Below, one piece after another: positions 16,422 through 24,762 of a stretch of 64,000 nt of DNA. A model generated the notes under the pieces. The model saw only the letters and a list, made by a program, of their open reading frames with translations. It searched no databases and was not told the DNA's origin. Source of the stretch: Algicella marina (GTDB lineage Bacteria; Pseudomonadota; Alphaproteobacteria; Rhodobacterales; Rhodobacteraceae). The DNA lies in the NCBI RefSeq assembly GCF_009931615.1, contig NZ_CP046620.1:2712501-2776500 (forward strand). Reading direction: 5' to 3'. The position numbers and the translations under genes were made by a program. The first letter of the stretch is position 1; each line of letters opens with the position of its first letter.

Positions 16422-17711
16422 TCACTCACAACTGCGTTCCTCCAAGCCGTTCTCTGCCGCATAGGCCGCGGAATCCTCGGCCACCAGCGGCTCGATGACA
16501 CTGCGGTCCGCTGCGATGAAATCAGTCACCGGCTCCCACTTCTGCTCACCTGCATTCCATTGCTGAACCAGGGCGATACCGGGTCCGGAATGCTGCTCGC
16601 AGGTGACGGAAACCTCGGGTGCAAATCCGGGCAGGCCCAGTTCTTCCATCCGCGCCGCCGTGACATCAAGCGCCTCCATGCCATCACGCATCATCGCCGC
16701 GTCGATCTCGGCAGTGCCGTGGATCTCCTGCGCCTTCAGGGCTGCTTCGGCCGCCAGCATCGCCGCATAAAGCCCCCGATTGTACTGCACCTGCCCGATA
16801 CTGCTGCCGTCGCCGGCTGCAAGTCCCTTGTCGACCACGTGTGTCTGGATGTCATCGAAAATCGGAAAGCCCGTGCCCACACCGGTGAAATTCACCGACT
16901 TGTAACCATCCGCTCCGTCTCCGGCAGGCAGCACGTCGGGTTCCGCACCCGACCACCAGACGCCGATGAAGTTCTCCATCGGGTAACGAATATTGGCGGC
17001 CTCCTGCACGGCGACCTGATTCATCACGCCCCAACCCCAGAACAGCACGAAATCGGGCCGCTCACGGCGAATCTGCAACCACTGGGATTTCTGTTCCTGT
17101 CCAGGGCTGTCGACCGGGATCAGCGTCAGGCTGTAGCCCTCGTTCTTGGCGATTTCCTCAAGCGTCCGGATCGGTTCCTTGCCGTAGGCCGAGTTGTGAT
17201 AGAGCAACGCGATCGTCTTGCCCTCAAGGCTGCCACCGGCCTGATCCTTGGCGTGCTGCACCATGATCGAAGCGGCATCCCAATAGGTGCCGGGGTAGTT
17301 GAATACCCATTCGAACACCTTGCCATTGGCAGCGGAGGTTCGCCCGTAACCCATCGAATGAATCGGGATGCCATCTGCTGACGCTTTCGGGATCAACTGG
17401 TAGGTGATGCCGGTGGACAAGGGTTGATATACCAGTGCGCCCAGACCCTTCGTGCTCTCATAGCACTCCACGCCTTTCTCAGTATTATAGCCGGTTTCGC
17501 ACTCGGGCACGGAGACTTTCACGCCGCCAATACCGCCATCGCGCTCGTTCAGCAGCGTGAAATAGTCTGCATAACCGTCGGCAAAGGGCGTCCCGCTGGC
17601 CGCGAACGGCCCTGTCCGATAGCTGAGCGACGGAAACACCAGGTCCGCCATCACTGGCGTTGCCGCCATCAGGCCAGCAACCGCCAGACCCGTCAGATTA
17701 ATTAGTCTCAT
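16422..17711 (-). CDS. Liv-type ABC transporter periplasmic substrate-binding protein
   Basis: A 429-residue type I periplasmic binding protein with a signal peptide (MRLINLTGLAV... ending TPVMA). It contains the expected SLSYRTGPFA ligand-domain start, LNERDGGIGGVK, and a central GYGRTSAANGKVFEWVF region. Two Cys pairs typical of this subgroup are present near residues 71 and 83 and close to the C-terminus. It belongs to the importer with LivH, LivM, LivG and LivF. Hairpins on both sides of the gene suggest a discrete, stable message. The ligand is not identifiable; the two CoA ligases in the operon point to a carboxylic acid. Confidence 0.9.
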   Translation of the reverse strand: MRLINLTGLAVAGLMAATPVMADLVFPSLSYRTGPFAASGTPFADGYADYFTLLNERDGGIGGVKVSVPECETGYNTEKGVECYESTKGLGALVYQPLSTGITYQLIPKASADGIPIHSMGYGRTSAANGKVFEWVFNYPGTYWDAASIMVQHAKDQAGGSLEGKTIALLYHNSAYGKEPIRTLEEIAKNEGYSLTLIPVDSPGQEQKSQWLQIRRERPDFVLFWGWGVMNQVAVQEAANIRYPMENFIGVWWSGAEPDVLPAGDGADGYKSVNFTGVGTGFPIFDDIQTHVVDKGLAAGDGSSIGQVQYNRGLYAAMLAAEAALKAQEIHGTAEIDAAMMRDGMEALDVTAARMEELGLPGFAPEVSVTCEQHSGPGIALVQQWNAGEQKWEPVTDFIAADRSVIEPLVAEDSAAYAAENGLEERSCE

Positions 17712-17759
17712 GTCTTCCTCCCGTTAATGGCCCCGTTTTCCGGGGTCCGTTGATTATCT

Positions 17760-17786
17760 CTGAGTGAAGCGCAACGCTCCGCTCAG
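17760..17786 (-). promoter_or_regulatory. intercistronic hairpin between livM and substrate-binding gene
   Basis: A 12-bp stem with one mismatch (17760-17771 with 17775-17786) in the 174-base space between livM and the binding-protein gene. A second, shorter GC hairpin follows at about 17729-17748. No T-tract. It may set relative expression within the operon. Confidence 0.45.
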
Positions 17787-17885
17787 CCTTGGGCGCCTCC
17801 GCCATGGACATTTGGACCGAAGCAGGGGGAACCGCCCTTCATCTTCGCAAAAATATCCCCGCCGGAGGCATTCAACTTTTTCTCC

Positions 17886-18962
17886 TCAATGTGGAAACGG
17901 CCACAGCCGCAACTTTTCCTTGATTGTCCGCCACAGGGCCGCCAGCCCGTGCGGTTCCACGATCAGGAAGAAAATGATCAGCGCCCCGAGAATGACGAAT
18001 TCGAAATGCGCGGCAATATCCGTTGGCCATCCCAGCCCACCAACCATGATATTCTTCAGCAGAACGGGAAGCAGCACGATGAACGCCGCCCCTGCAAATG
18101 ACCCGAAAATCGAGCCCAACCCGCCGATGATGATCATGAACAGCGCCAGGAAGGACTTGTTGATGCCGAACGCCTCGCCCACTTCCACTGCACCAAGATA
18201 GACCGTGAAGAAAAGCGCACCGCCGACGCCGACGAAAAACGACGATACGGCAAAGGCCGAAAGCTTCGCCCGCAACGGGTTCACTCCGATGATCTCGGCA
18301 GCGATGTCCATATCCCGGATCGCCATCCACGAACGCCCCAGCCGCCCTCGCGTCAGGTTGCGCGCCAGCCATGCCATCGCAAAGACGATGATCAGGCAGA
18401 ACAGGTATTTCGCCTCCGGTGTCGCGTTGGGTCCGGTGATCAGGAAGCCGAACATGGTCCTGTCCGGCGCGTTGATCTGGCCCGACGCCGAGTAGTTGTA
18501 GAACCAGGGCACGCGGTTGAACAGCCAGACGAGGAAAAACTGCGCCGCCAGTGTCGCCACGGCAAGATAAAAGCCCTTGATACGAAGGGAAGGCAAGCCG
18601 AACAGCAGCCCCACGCAGGCCGTCACCCCGCCGGACAGGAAGATCACCACGAGGATGTTGAGATCCGGCACCGCCGTCATGATCTTGTAGGCCGCATATG
18701 CGCCCACAGCCATGAAGCCTCCGGTGCCGAGGCTGACCTGCCCGCAATAGCCTGTCAGGATATTCAGGCCGATGGCAATGATCGACCAGATAAGGAAGGG
18801 AACCAGCACCGCCGAAGCGAGGTATTCATTCAGGAGGAACGGGATCGCCAGAAATGCCACGGCGACGACGGCGAAGTACCGCCAGCGATCGAAGGTAATG
18901 GGGAAGGTCTGGCCGTCAGCCGCGTAGCTTGTTTTGAAATCTCCCGCCTCGCGATAAAACAT
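17886..18962 (-). CDS. livM: LivM-type ABC transporter permease
   Basis: A 358-residue inner-membrane permease with about ten hydrophobic helices. LNILTGYCGQVSLGTGGFMAVGAY (read in two parts: about residues 60-85) is the conserved LivM block, and the EAA-like loop SWMAIRDMDIAAEIIGVN lies near residue 205. The ATG at 18962 overlaps the stop of the upstream small membrane protein by one base, so translation is coupled. It forms the membrane channel together with LivH. Confidence 0.92.
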   Translation of the reverse strand: MFYREAGDFKTSYAADGQTFPITFDRWRYFAVVAVAFLAIPFLLNEYLASAVLVPFLIWSIIAIGLNILTGYCGQVSLGTGGFMAVGAYAAYKIMTAVPDLNILVVIFLSGGVTACVGLLFGLPSLRIKGFYLAVATLAAQFFLVWLFNRVPWFYNYSASGQINAPDRTMFGFLITGPNATPEAKYLFCLIIVFAMAWLARNLTRGRLGRSWMAIRDMDIAAEIIGVNPLRAKLSAFAVSSFFVGVGGALFFTVYLGAVEVGEAFGINKSFLALFMIIIGGLGSIFGSFAGAAFIVLLPVLLKNIMVGGLGWPTDIAAHFEFVILGALIIFFLIVEPHGLAALWRTIKEKLRLWPFPH

Positions 18963-19354
18963 CAGTAGTTCGCCTTCGGTCCACTGAACCGCTCGAACGG
19001 CTCCATCAGTTCCGGCGCCCTTTTCCACAAGAGAAGGCCAGCCAGTGCCAGCGCCGGAAGCGTCATCAACCCAAAGGTCGAGAAGCCTACGACCAGTAGC
19101 AGAACAAGCCCGCCCCAGACGGCAAACCTGTCCGCCTCCGCATCTCGCGGATCCATCATCGGTACCAGAAAGCGCAAGGCCATATAGGCGGGCGCCACCA
19201 GCAAGATCAGCGCAATCAGCGAAACCAGCCCGCGCATGACCATTCCGAATTGCGGCGCGAACAGCGCAAGGGCGAACGCCAAGAGCGCTCCCCCTACCAC
19301 CAGCCGGGGCGACATCGTTTCATCTTCCCGAAATAGGCGATCCAGCATCTTCAC
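18962..19354 (-). CDS. small four-helix membrane protein of unknown function in the liv operon
   Basis: A 130-residue protein starting at GTG 19354, after GAGAGGAATGATAC. It has about four transmembrane segments (LVVGGALLAFALALF, LVSLIALILLV, AVWGGLVLLLVV, LPALALAGLLLW) and ends in a polar tail PFERFSGPKANY. The stop overlaps the livM start (TGATG), so it is an integral part of the operon between the two permease genes. I recognise no family. It could be an accessory subunit of the importer. Confidence 0.72.
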   Translation of the reverse strand: MKMLDRLFREDETMSPRLVVGGALLAFALALFAPQFGMVMRGLVSLIALILLVAPAYMALRFLVPMMDPRDAEADRFAVWGGLVLLLVVGFSTFGLMTLPALALAGLLLWKRAPELMEPFERFSGPKANY

Positions 19355-19393
19355 GTATCATTCCTCTCAGTTCTTCGGCCAAAAACGCCGACA

Positions 19394-20404
19394 TCAGACC
19401 CGCTCGATGATCTTTTCGCCGAAAAGACCCTGCGGTCGGAACACAAGAAACAGCAGTGCCAGCACATAGGCAAACCAGTTTTCGGTGGCACCGCCGATCA
19501 GCGGCCCGATGCTGAACTCGAACAGCTTCTCTCCCACACCGATAATCAACCCGCCAACGATTGCGCCGGGGATGGATGTGAACCCGCCAAGCATCAGCAC
19601 CGGCAGTGCCTTCAGCGCGATCAGGCTCAGCGAGAACTGCACACCCAGCTTCGCCCCCCACATGATACCGGCAACCAGCGCCACGAAACCGGCAATTGAC
19701 CAAACGATCACCCAGATACTGCGCAGGCTGATACCTACCGACAGCGCAGCCTGGTGGTCGTCGGCCACCGCTCTCAGTGCCCGCCCGGTGCGCGTGTATT
19801 GCGAGAACAGAACCAATCCGATCACGAGGATGGCCGCGAAGACTGTCGCCCAGATATCGAGATTGTCGATATAGAATCCGTAGAACCCCTCGCCGCCCCA
19901 ATTTGCCGTGGTCTCTTCCAGCCACAAATTTCCACCCTGCGGCAGGCCGACATCAAGCTTCTTGATGTCCGATCCCCACATCAGGTCTCCGAACCCCTCC
20001 ATGAAATAGGCCAGCCCGATCGTCGCCATAAACAGAATGATCGGTTCCTGGTTTACCAGATGCTTCAGCACCAATCTCTCCACGGCGTAGGCGAAGGCGA
20101 TCATCACCAGAACCGCCATGAGAATTGCAACCACCGGCACGCCGCCGATCTTCGGCATCTCCCAGCCGAAGTAATGCAAATCCGAACCGAAGACCGCGTT
20201 CAGAAGGTGCGCGAAGGGAACCTGGCCACTTTGCAACCCTACCAGCGTGAGCGCCGCGAAAAGCGCCATGACACCCTGGGCATAGTTGAAGATGCCGGAG
20301 GCCTTGAAGATCAGCACGAAACCCAGCGCCACAAGCGCATACATCACTCCGGCCATCAGACCGTTCAGTACCACTTCGATCGTGTAGAGGGCCTGTGCGC
20401 TCAA
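19394..20404 (-). CDS. livH: LivH-type ABC transporter permease
   Basis: A 336-residue permease with about eight hydrophobic helices. The N-terminal LNGLMAGVMYALVALGFVLI (about residues 12-31) and FKASGIFNYAQG block is diagnostic of LivH, and the coupling loop TRTGRALRAVADDHQAA lies near residue 215. The start is most likely TTG at 20404, seven bases after AGGA. It pairs with LivM in the membrane. Only three bases separate it from the preceding gene. Confidence 0.92.
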   Translation of the reverse strand: MSAQALYTIEVVLNGLMAGVMYALVALGFVLIFKASGIFNYAQGVMALFAALTLVGLQSGQVPFAHLLNAVFGSDLHYFGWEMPKIGGVPVVAILMAVLVMIAFAYAVERLVLKHLVNQEPIILFMATIGLAYFMEGFGDLMWGSDIKKLDVGLPQGGNLWLEETTANWGGEGFYGFYIDNLDIWATVFAAILVIGLVLFSQYTRTGRALRAVADDHQAALSVGISLRSIWVIVWSIAGFVALVAGIMWGAKLGVQFSLSLIALKALPVLMLGGFTSIPGAIVGGLIIGVGEKLFEFSIGPLIGGATENWFAYVLALLFLVFRPQGLFGEKIIERV

Positions 20405-20407
20405 CTG

Positions 20408-20974
20408 TCAGTCCTCCGCTCTCAACTCGTTGACGGACAGATGCAGCCTGCCGATCTTGGTGTCGGAGAACAGGATCACCTCGATCGGGGCCTCGCGCCA
20501 GTCACTGCTCTCCAGCCGCAATATGAGCCGTTCCTCCTCGCCGCGTCGTTCCGTTTCGGCGTACCGGCCGTCAGCCACCATTTTTTCCAGCTTCGCCAGC
20601 ACGACGTCGCGCACCACTTCCCGGCGTCGAAGACCCGGATCATAAATGCCGACACTGCAGCGCAGATATTCGCTGCTGGTATCACGGGCGAGAAAGAACA
20701 GGTCGTCCTGCGTCTGCCACGCTAGGGAGGTGTTGGTCAGGCCCGGCACCAGCGCCACGACAGCCGCCGACAACTTCATGCCATCCTTCACCGGCGTGGT
20801 GTTCTGCTCCTGCGGACCGATGCAACGCTCCTGAGCGAAGCCCCAGAACGCCTCGGCCTGTTCCGCATCGTCGGCCATAGCCACAGGCGCCTGCAGCATC
20901 ATCATCGCGATGGCCATGGCGCATCCCGCGGCCCGTCTGCGGGTGACGCGAAGTGCTACCTTCACGTCACTCAT
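20408..20974 (-). CDS. secreted protein of unknown function between livG and livH
   Basis: A 188-residue protein with a signal peptide (MSDVKVALRVTRRRAAG..., cleavage near APVAMA-DD). The mature part is mixed alpha/beta with no transmembrane helix and two cysteines (ERCIGPQ and YLRCSVGIYD) that could form a disulfide. The ATG at 20974 overlaps the livG end by eight bases, so it is translated as part of the operon. I recognise no family. A periplasmic helper of the importer is possible, but that is inference from position only. Confidence 0.72.
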   Translation of the reverse strand: MSDVKVALRVTRRRAAGCAMAIAMMMLQAPVAMADDAEQAEAFWGFAQERCIGPQEQNTTPVKDGMKLSAAVVALVPGLTNTSLAWQTQDDLFFLARDTSSEYLRCSVGIYDPGLRRREVVRDVVLAKLEKMVADGRYAETERRGEEERLILRLESSDWREAPIEVILFSDTKIGRLHLSVNELRAED

Positions 20975-21779
20975 GGGGAACCCCGAGATATGCATCGATT
21001 ACCGCCTGGTCCCTGCGCACCTCTTCCGGGGTCCCGTCGCCAATCTTCCGGCCATAGTCCAACACCACGACCCGGTCAGAAATATCCATCACCACGCCCA
21101 TATCATGCTCTATCAATGCAATCGTCGTCCCGAACTCATCGTTCACATCCAGAATGAAGCGGCTCATGTCTTCCTTCTCTTCCACATTCATTCCTGCCAT
21201 CGGCTCATCAAGCAACAGGAGTTTCGGCTCCGCCGCCAGTGCCCGGCCCAGTTCCACCCTTTTTTGCAAGCCGTAGGGCAGGCGGCCCACCGGCGTCTTG
21301 CGAATTGCCTGGATTTCGAGAAAGTCGATGATCCTCTCCACGACCTCGCGGTTGGCCACTTCCTCCCTCTCCGCCGGCCCGGCCCAGATCGCCTGCTGCC
21401 ACCACGGTGCCTTCATCTTGGTGAACCGTCCGGTCATGATGTTGTCGAGCGTGCTCATGCCGCGAAACAGCGCGATGTTCTGGAACGTCCGCGCGATCCC
21501 CTGATGCGCGATGGCATGCGGCTTCATCGGCCCGCGCTTCTCGCCGCGAAACCAGATCTCGCCCTCCTGCGGATGATAGAACCCGTTGATCACGTTAAGC
21601 ATCGAGGATTTGCCGGCCCCGTTCGGCCCGATGATCGCCCGGATCTCCCCCTCTCGGATATCGAACGAGATATCCTTGATCGCCACCACCCCGCCGAAGC
21701 GCAGCGTGATGTTGCGCATCTCCATCAGCACCCCGCCGATGGTCCGCCCGTCCGGTGTGGTGAAAGATCCGCCGTCCAT
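20967..21779 (-). CDS. livG: LivG-type ABC transporter ATP-binding protein
   Basis: The second ATPase of the importer, 270 residues. Walker A GPNGAGKSSMLNVI (about residue 53), the characteristic LivG insertion around GIARTFQNIALF, signature region LPYGLQKRVELGRAL and Walker B LLLLDEPMAGMN are all present. The protein ends with the usual EEVRRDQAVIDAYLG. Its ATG overlaps the stop of the preceding small membrane gene (TGATG). Confidence 0.93.
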   Translation of the reverse strand: MDGGSFTTPDGRTIGGVLMEMRNITLRFGGVVAIKDISFDIREGEIRAIIGPNGAGKSSMLNVINGFYHPQEGEIWFRGEKRGPMKPHAIAHQGIARTFQNIALFRGMSTLDNIMTGRFTKMKAPWWQQAIWAGPAEREEVANREVVERIIDFLEIQAIRKTPVGRLPYGLQKRVELGRALAAEPKLLLLDEPMAGMNVEEKEDMSRFILDVNDEFGTTIALIEHDMGVVMDISDRVVVLDYGRKIGDGTPEEVRRDQAVIDAYLGVPHE

Positions 21780-22117
21780 CAGTCGATCCTTATGCAGCGA
21801 AAATAGCCGAACCTAGGAGCAAGATTCACACATGCGATAATTCCCAAGATCCAGCCGGCTCCCACTGAGCCCGCGCCAAATATCACGCCCAGCCATCCAT
21901 GCAAAAAAAGACCGATACCAAGGGACAAAAAACTCTTGTCGTCATTTAGACTTGGATGCTCCCAACGACCTGCCAAGTAACACACAGCGCCAGCGCCGAA
22001 AACAGCCGGCCACGCAAACGAATGGACTTGTCCATCTGGCGCAACAAATGGCCACAGTGATCCCAATAGCGTAAGCGATACAATGCAAAATAATACTTGC
22101 GATTTTTCGATCGTCAT
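21779..22117 (-). CDS. small membrane protein of unknown function, AT-richer than its neighbours
   Basis: I choose ATG 22117 (MTIEKSQVLF), which follows GGAGAAATGAAGCG and gives 112 residues; the frame is open further upstream. About three transmembrane segments are visible (VLFCIVSLTLLGSLW, FAWPAVFGAGAVCYLA, GWILGIIACVNLA). The stop overlaps the livG start, so it is translated within the operon. The base composition is visibly lower in GC than the flanking genes and its codons differ, suggesting recent insertion. I recognise no family. Confidence 0.58.
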   Translation of the reverse strand: MTIEKSQVLFCIVSLTLLGSLWPFVAPDGQVHSFAWPAVFGAGAVCYLAGRWEHPSLNDDKSFLSLGIGLFLHGWLGVIFGAGSVGAGWILGIIACVNLAPRFGYFRCIRID

Positions 22118-22210
22118 CGCTTCATTTCTCCGCACTGCATTGGTGAAATTCACCAATTTCCGCGGGATGGCGGGTGGGGCGATGCGCGCCAGCGCGAGCG
22201 TCACCGGCCA

Positions 22211-22582
22211 TCACGCCACCAGCCCCTGCACGACGGGGCGCACCACCAGCCCCACGAACTCGATCGACATCAGCAGGAAATAGATGCGCACGGGCCGCAG
22301 GTCGAACTCGTCGTTCAGTTCGTTATATCCCACCAGCGCCCAGCGGATGCCCACCTGATAGCGGCGGGGTGTCATCCGATTGTTGTCCATCCACACGAGC
22401 AGGCGAAAGCCGACATAGAAGGCGAAATAAATCGAAACCAGCACCGATAGCGTCATCGGGTGGTAGTCCGCCAACACCAGCCAGCCGACGCAAACCAATG
22501 TGAACAACACCAGCGCCAACCGGCGCAAGGCACGGCTGCCCAGCAGCGCCCCCAGCAGGTTCAGATCATGATGGGAAGTCAT
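22211..22582 (-). CDS. small membrane protein of unknown function following the acyl-CoA ligase
   Basis: A 123-residue protein with about three hydrophobic helices (LALVLFTLVCVGWLVLA, LSVLVSIYFAFYVGFRLLVW, IYFLLMSIEFVGLVV) and a charged middle (NNRMTPRRYQVG). Its ATG overlaps the stop of the ligase (ATGA), so it is translationally coupled. No family is recognised. It may tether or accompany the ligase or the importer. Confidence 0.72.
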   Translation of the reverse strand: MTSHHDLNLLGALLGSRALRRLALVLFTLVCVGWLVLADYHPMTLSVLVSIYFAFYVGFRLLVWMDNNRMTPRRYQVGIRWALVGYNELNDEFDLRPVRIYFLLMSIEFVGLVVRPVVQGLVA

Positions 22583-24540
22583 TCTGCCGCAATCCTTTTC
22601 CCGTCACTGACAATATGTGCTGGCCGTATCTCCAGCGTCGCCCTGATGGAGCCCTTCCGCCCGTCTTCATAGGTCACTTCCGTTTCGGTAGAGACACTCT
22701 CGGATCCATCGTACAGCGCCGTGATCAGATCGCCATACTTCTCTTCGATGATCCGGCGGCGCACTTTCCGCGTGCGCGTCAGTTCCCCGTCGTCGGCATC
22801 CAGTTCCTTGTGCAAGACGAGGAACCGGTGAATTTGGCAGCCAGAAAGCATTTCGTCCTCGGCCACGCTCTCGTTCACCGCCGCAACATGCTCGGCGATA
22901 CTGGCCAGCACCTGCGGATGCCCAGCCAGTTCCTGGTAGCTGCCATACGCGATATTGTTCCGCTCCGCCCAGTTGCCCACCGCCAGCAAGTCTATATTGA
23001 TAAAGGCGGTGCAAAATTCGCGGCCCGCACCGAAGACGACCGCTTCCAGTATGTCGGCATAAAACTTGAGTTTGTTCTCGACGTATTTTGGCGCGAACAA
23101 TCGGCCGTCCGCCATCTTGCCCACATCCTTCGCACGGTCGATGATCCGCAGGTGCCCGGTTTCCGGCTCAATGAAGCCTGCGTCGCCTGTCGCCACCCAG
23201 CCTTCGGCGTCCTTGGTGGAGGCGGTGCTTTCGGGATTCTTGTAATACTCAACGAATGTCCCTGGCGAGCGGTAGAAAACTTCACCACTTTCGCCGATCC
23301 TGATCTCAACGCCCGGCGACTGGACGCCCACGGTATCGGCGCGCACCTCGCCATCCGGTTGCTGCGTGATGAAAACGCTGGCCTCCGTCTGGCCGTATAG
23401 TTGTTTGAGATTGATCCCGAGTGAGCGGTAGAAGTCGAAGATCTCCGGCCCGATCGCCTCCCCTGCCGTATAGCCGACCCGCACCCGGCTCAGCCCCAGC
23501 GTATTTTTCAGCGGCCCATAGATCAGGAAGTCGCCAATCCGGTACCACAGTCGCTTGCCACCGCTCACCGCCTTGCCGTCGAGCAACTTGGGTCCCCACT
23601 CCCGCGCGAAGCCCATGAAGTGTCGGTACATCCGCTGCTTCAGCCGGCTCGCATCCTCCATACGGATCGTCACTCTGGTCAGCAAACCTTCGAAAAAGCG
23701 CGGCGGCGCGAAGAAATACGTCGGCCCGATTTCCCGCAGGTCAGCCTGCATTGTCTCCTCGCTCTCAGGGCAGGCGACACAAAATCCCGTCCACAGGGCC
23801 TGCCCCATAGAGAAGATGAAATCTCCCACCCAAGCCATCGGTAGATAGGCGAGTACGCTGTCACTCTCCCGTAGATGGTCGAATTCGGATGAAGCCTCCG
23901 ATGTCGAGATAATATTGCGATTGGACAGCACCACGCCCTTGGGCCGCCCGGTTGTGCCGGAGGTATAGAGCATCACGCAGGTGGTATCCGGTCCCGCGGC
24001 GTCGATGCGCCGATCCAGTTCCGCCGGGTCACCATCCGTCTGCCCGAGAGCCACCACGTCGGCATAGCTTTTCATGGTTGCATGGTCATATCTGCGCATT
24101 CCGCGCGGTTCGCGATAGATGACTGAGCGAAGTTCCGGCAAGCGCCCGGCAATCTCCGCAACCTTGTCAACCTGTTCCTGATCCTCGGCGATCGCCAGCA
24201 CCGCACCGCAATGTTCCAGCACATAGGCCATCTCTTCGGCCACGCTGTCCTGGTATACCGGCACCGGAATTCCGCCCGCCATCTGTACCGAGATCATCGC
24301 CATGTACAGTTCCGGCCGATTGCGTCCGATCAACGCAACATGGTCGCCCGGCCCGATCCCGAGACTGACCAGCCCCATAGCGAAATCCCGCGTCAGGGTT
24401 TGCGCTTCGTTCCATGTCCAGCTGCGCCAAATCCCGTATTCCTTGACACGATAGGCAGGGCTACCGCCCCGTTTCTCCGCATTCCGCGCCAACAGGCGTG
24501 GAAACGTGTCCAGCCGCTCTTCCGAACGATCCATCGGCAT
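22579..24540 (-). CDS. long-chain-type AMP-forming acyl-CoA synthetase
   Basis: A 653-residue adenylate-forming ligase of the FAA1/long-chain acyl-CoA synthetase type. The P-loop LYTSGTTGRPKGVVLS (about residue 185), the A5 motif QLYGQTEAS (about 385), TGDAGFIEPETG (about 470) and the terminal lysine region are present. I choose ATG 24540 (MPMDRSEER) because GGGAGG lies seven bases upstream. It opens the leftward operon that goes on to the Liv-type importer and ends with a PaaK-like ligase. The likely role is to activate an imported carboxylic acid; the acid is unknown. A palindromic operator lies upstream. Confidence 0.88.
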   Translation of the reverse strand: MPMDRSEERLDTFPRLLARNAEKRGGSPAYRVKEYGIWRSWTWNEAQTLTRDFAMGLVSLGIGPGDHVALIGRNRPELYMAMISVQMAGGIPVPVYQDSVAEEMAYVLEHCGAVLAIAEDQEQVDKVAEIAGRLPELRSVIYREPRGMRRYDHATMKSYADVVALGQTDGDPAELDRRIDAAGPDTTCVMLYTSGTTGRPKGVVLSNRNIISTSEASSEFDHLRESDSVLAYLPMAWVGDFIFSMGQALWTGFCVACPESEETMQADLREIGPTYFFAPPRFFEGLLTRVTIRMEDASRLKQRMYRHFMGFAREWGPKLLDGKAVSGGKRLWYRIGDFLIYGPLKNTLGLSRVRVGYTAGEAIGPEIFDFYRSLGINLKQLYGQTEASVFITQQPDGEVRADTVGVQSPGVEIRIGESGEVFYRSPGTFVEYYKNPESTASTKDAEGWVATGDAGFIEPETGHLRIIDRAKDVGKMADGRLFAPKYVENKLKFYADILEAVVFGAGREFCTAFINIDLLAVGNWAERNNIAYGSYQELAGHPQVLASIAEHVAAVNESVAEDEMLSGCQIHRFLVLHKELDADDGELTRTRKVRRRIIEEKYGDLITALYDGSESVSTETEVTYEDGRKGSIRATLEIRPAHIVSDGKRIAAE

Positions 24541-24644
24541 CCGAGGCCCTCCCAGTCGGGGAACATCACCCGGTCTTCGCCGGGTCTGCACGCTTCCCTG
24601 AAGATGAACGTACCAGCAATCGTGCACAGGTAAACATGAAAAAT

Positions 24645-24658
24645 TGAACTACCGTTCA
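24645..24658. promoter_or_regulatory. palindromic operator between the ligase operon and the phytase-like gene
   Basis: TGAAC-TACC-GTTCA (24645-24658) is a perfect 5-bp dyad, extended imperfectly by A/T on both sides, in the divergent intergenic region. A partial second half-site (TGAACGTACC) lies near 24605. The layout fits a TetR- or MarR-type repressor; no such gene is adjacent. Confidence 0.5.
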
Positions 24659-24762
24659 TTTACCCCGCCACCGCCGTCACCAAAATGAAACAAATCATTC
24701 GCAAAACCGCGATGCTTCACCGTCAGAGAGAGAGAGCGACCCTTACCGATGGAGCACGCCAA

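Noticed and set aside
16173-17381. A 402-codon plus-strand frame opposite the substrate-binding protein gene
   Set aside because: Shadow of a clear minus-strand gene with signal peptide; no family features.
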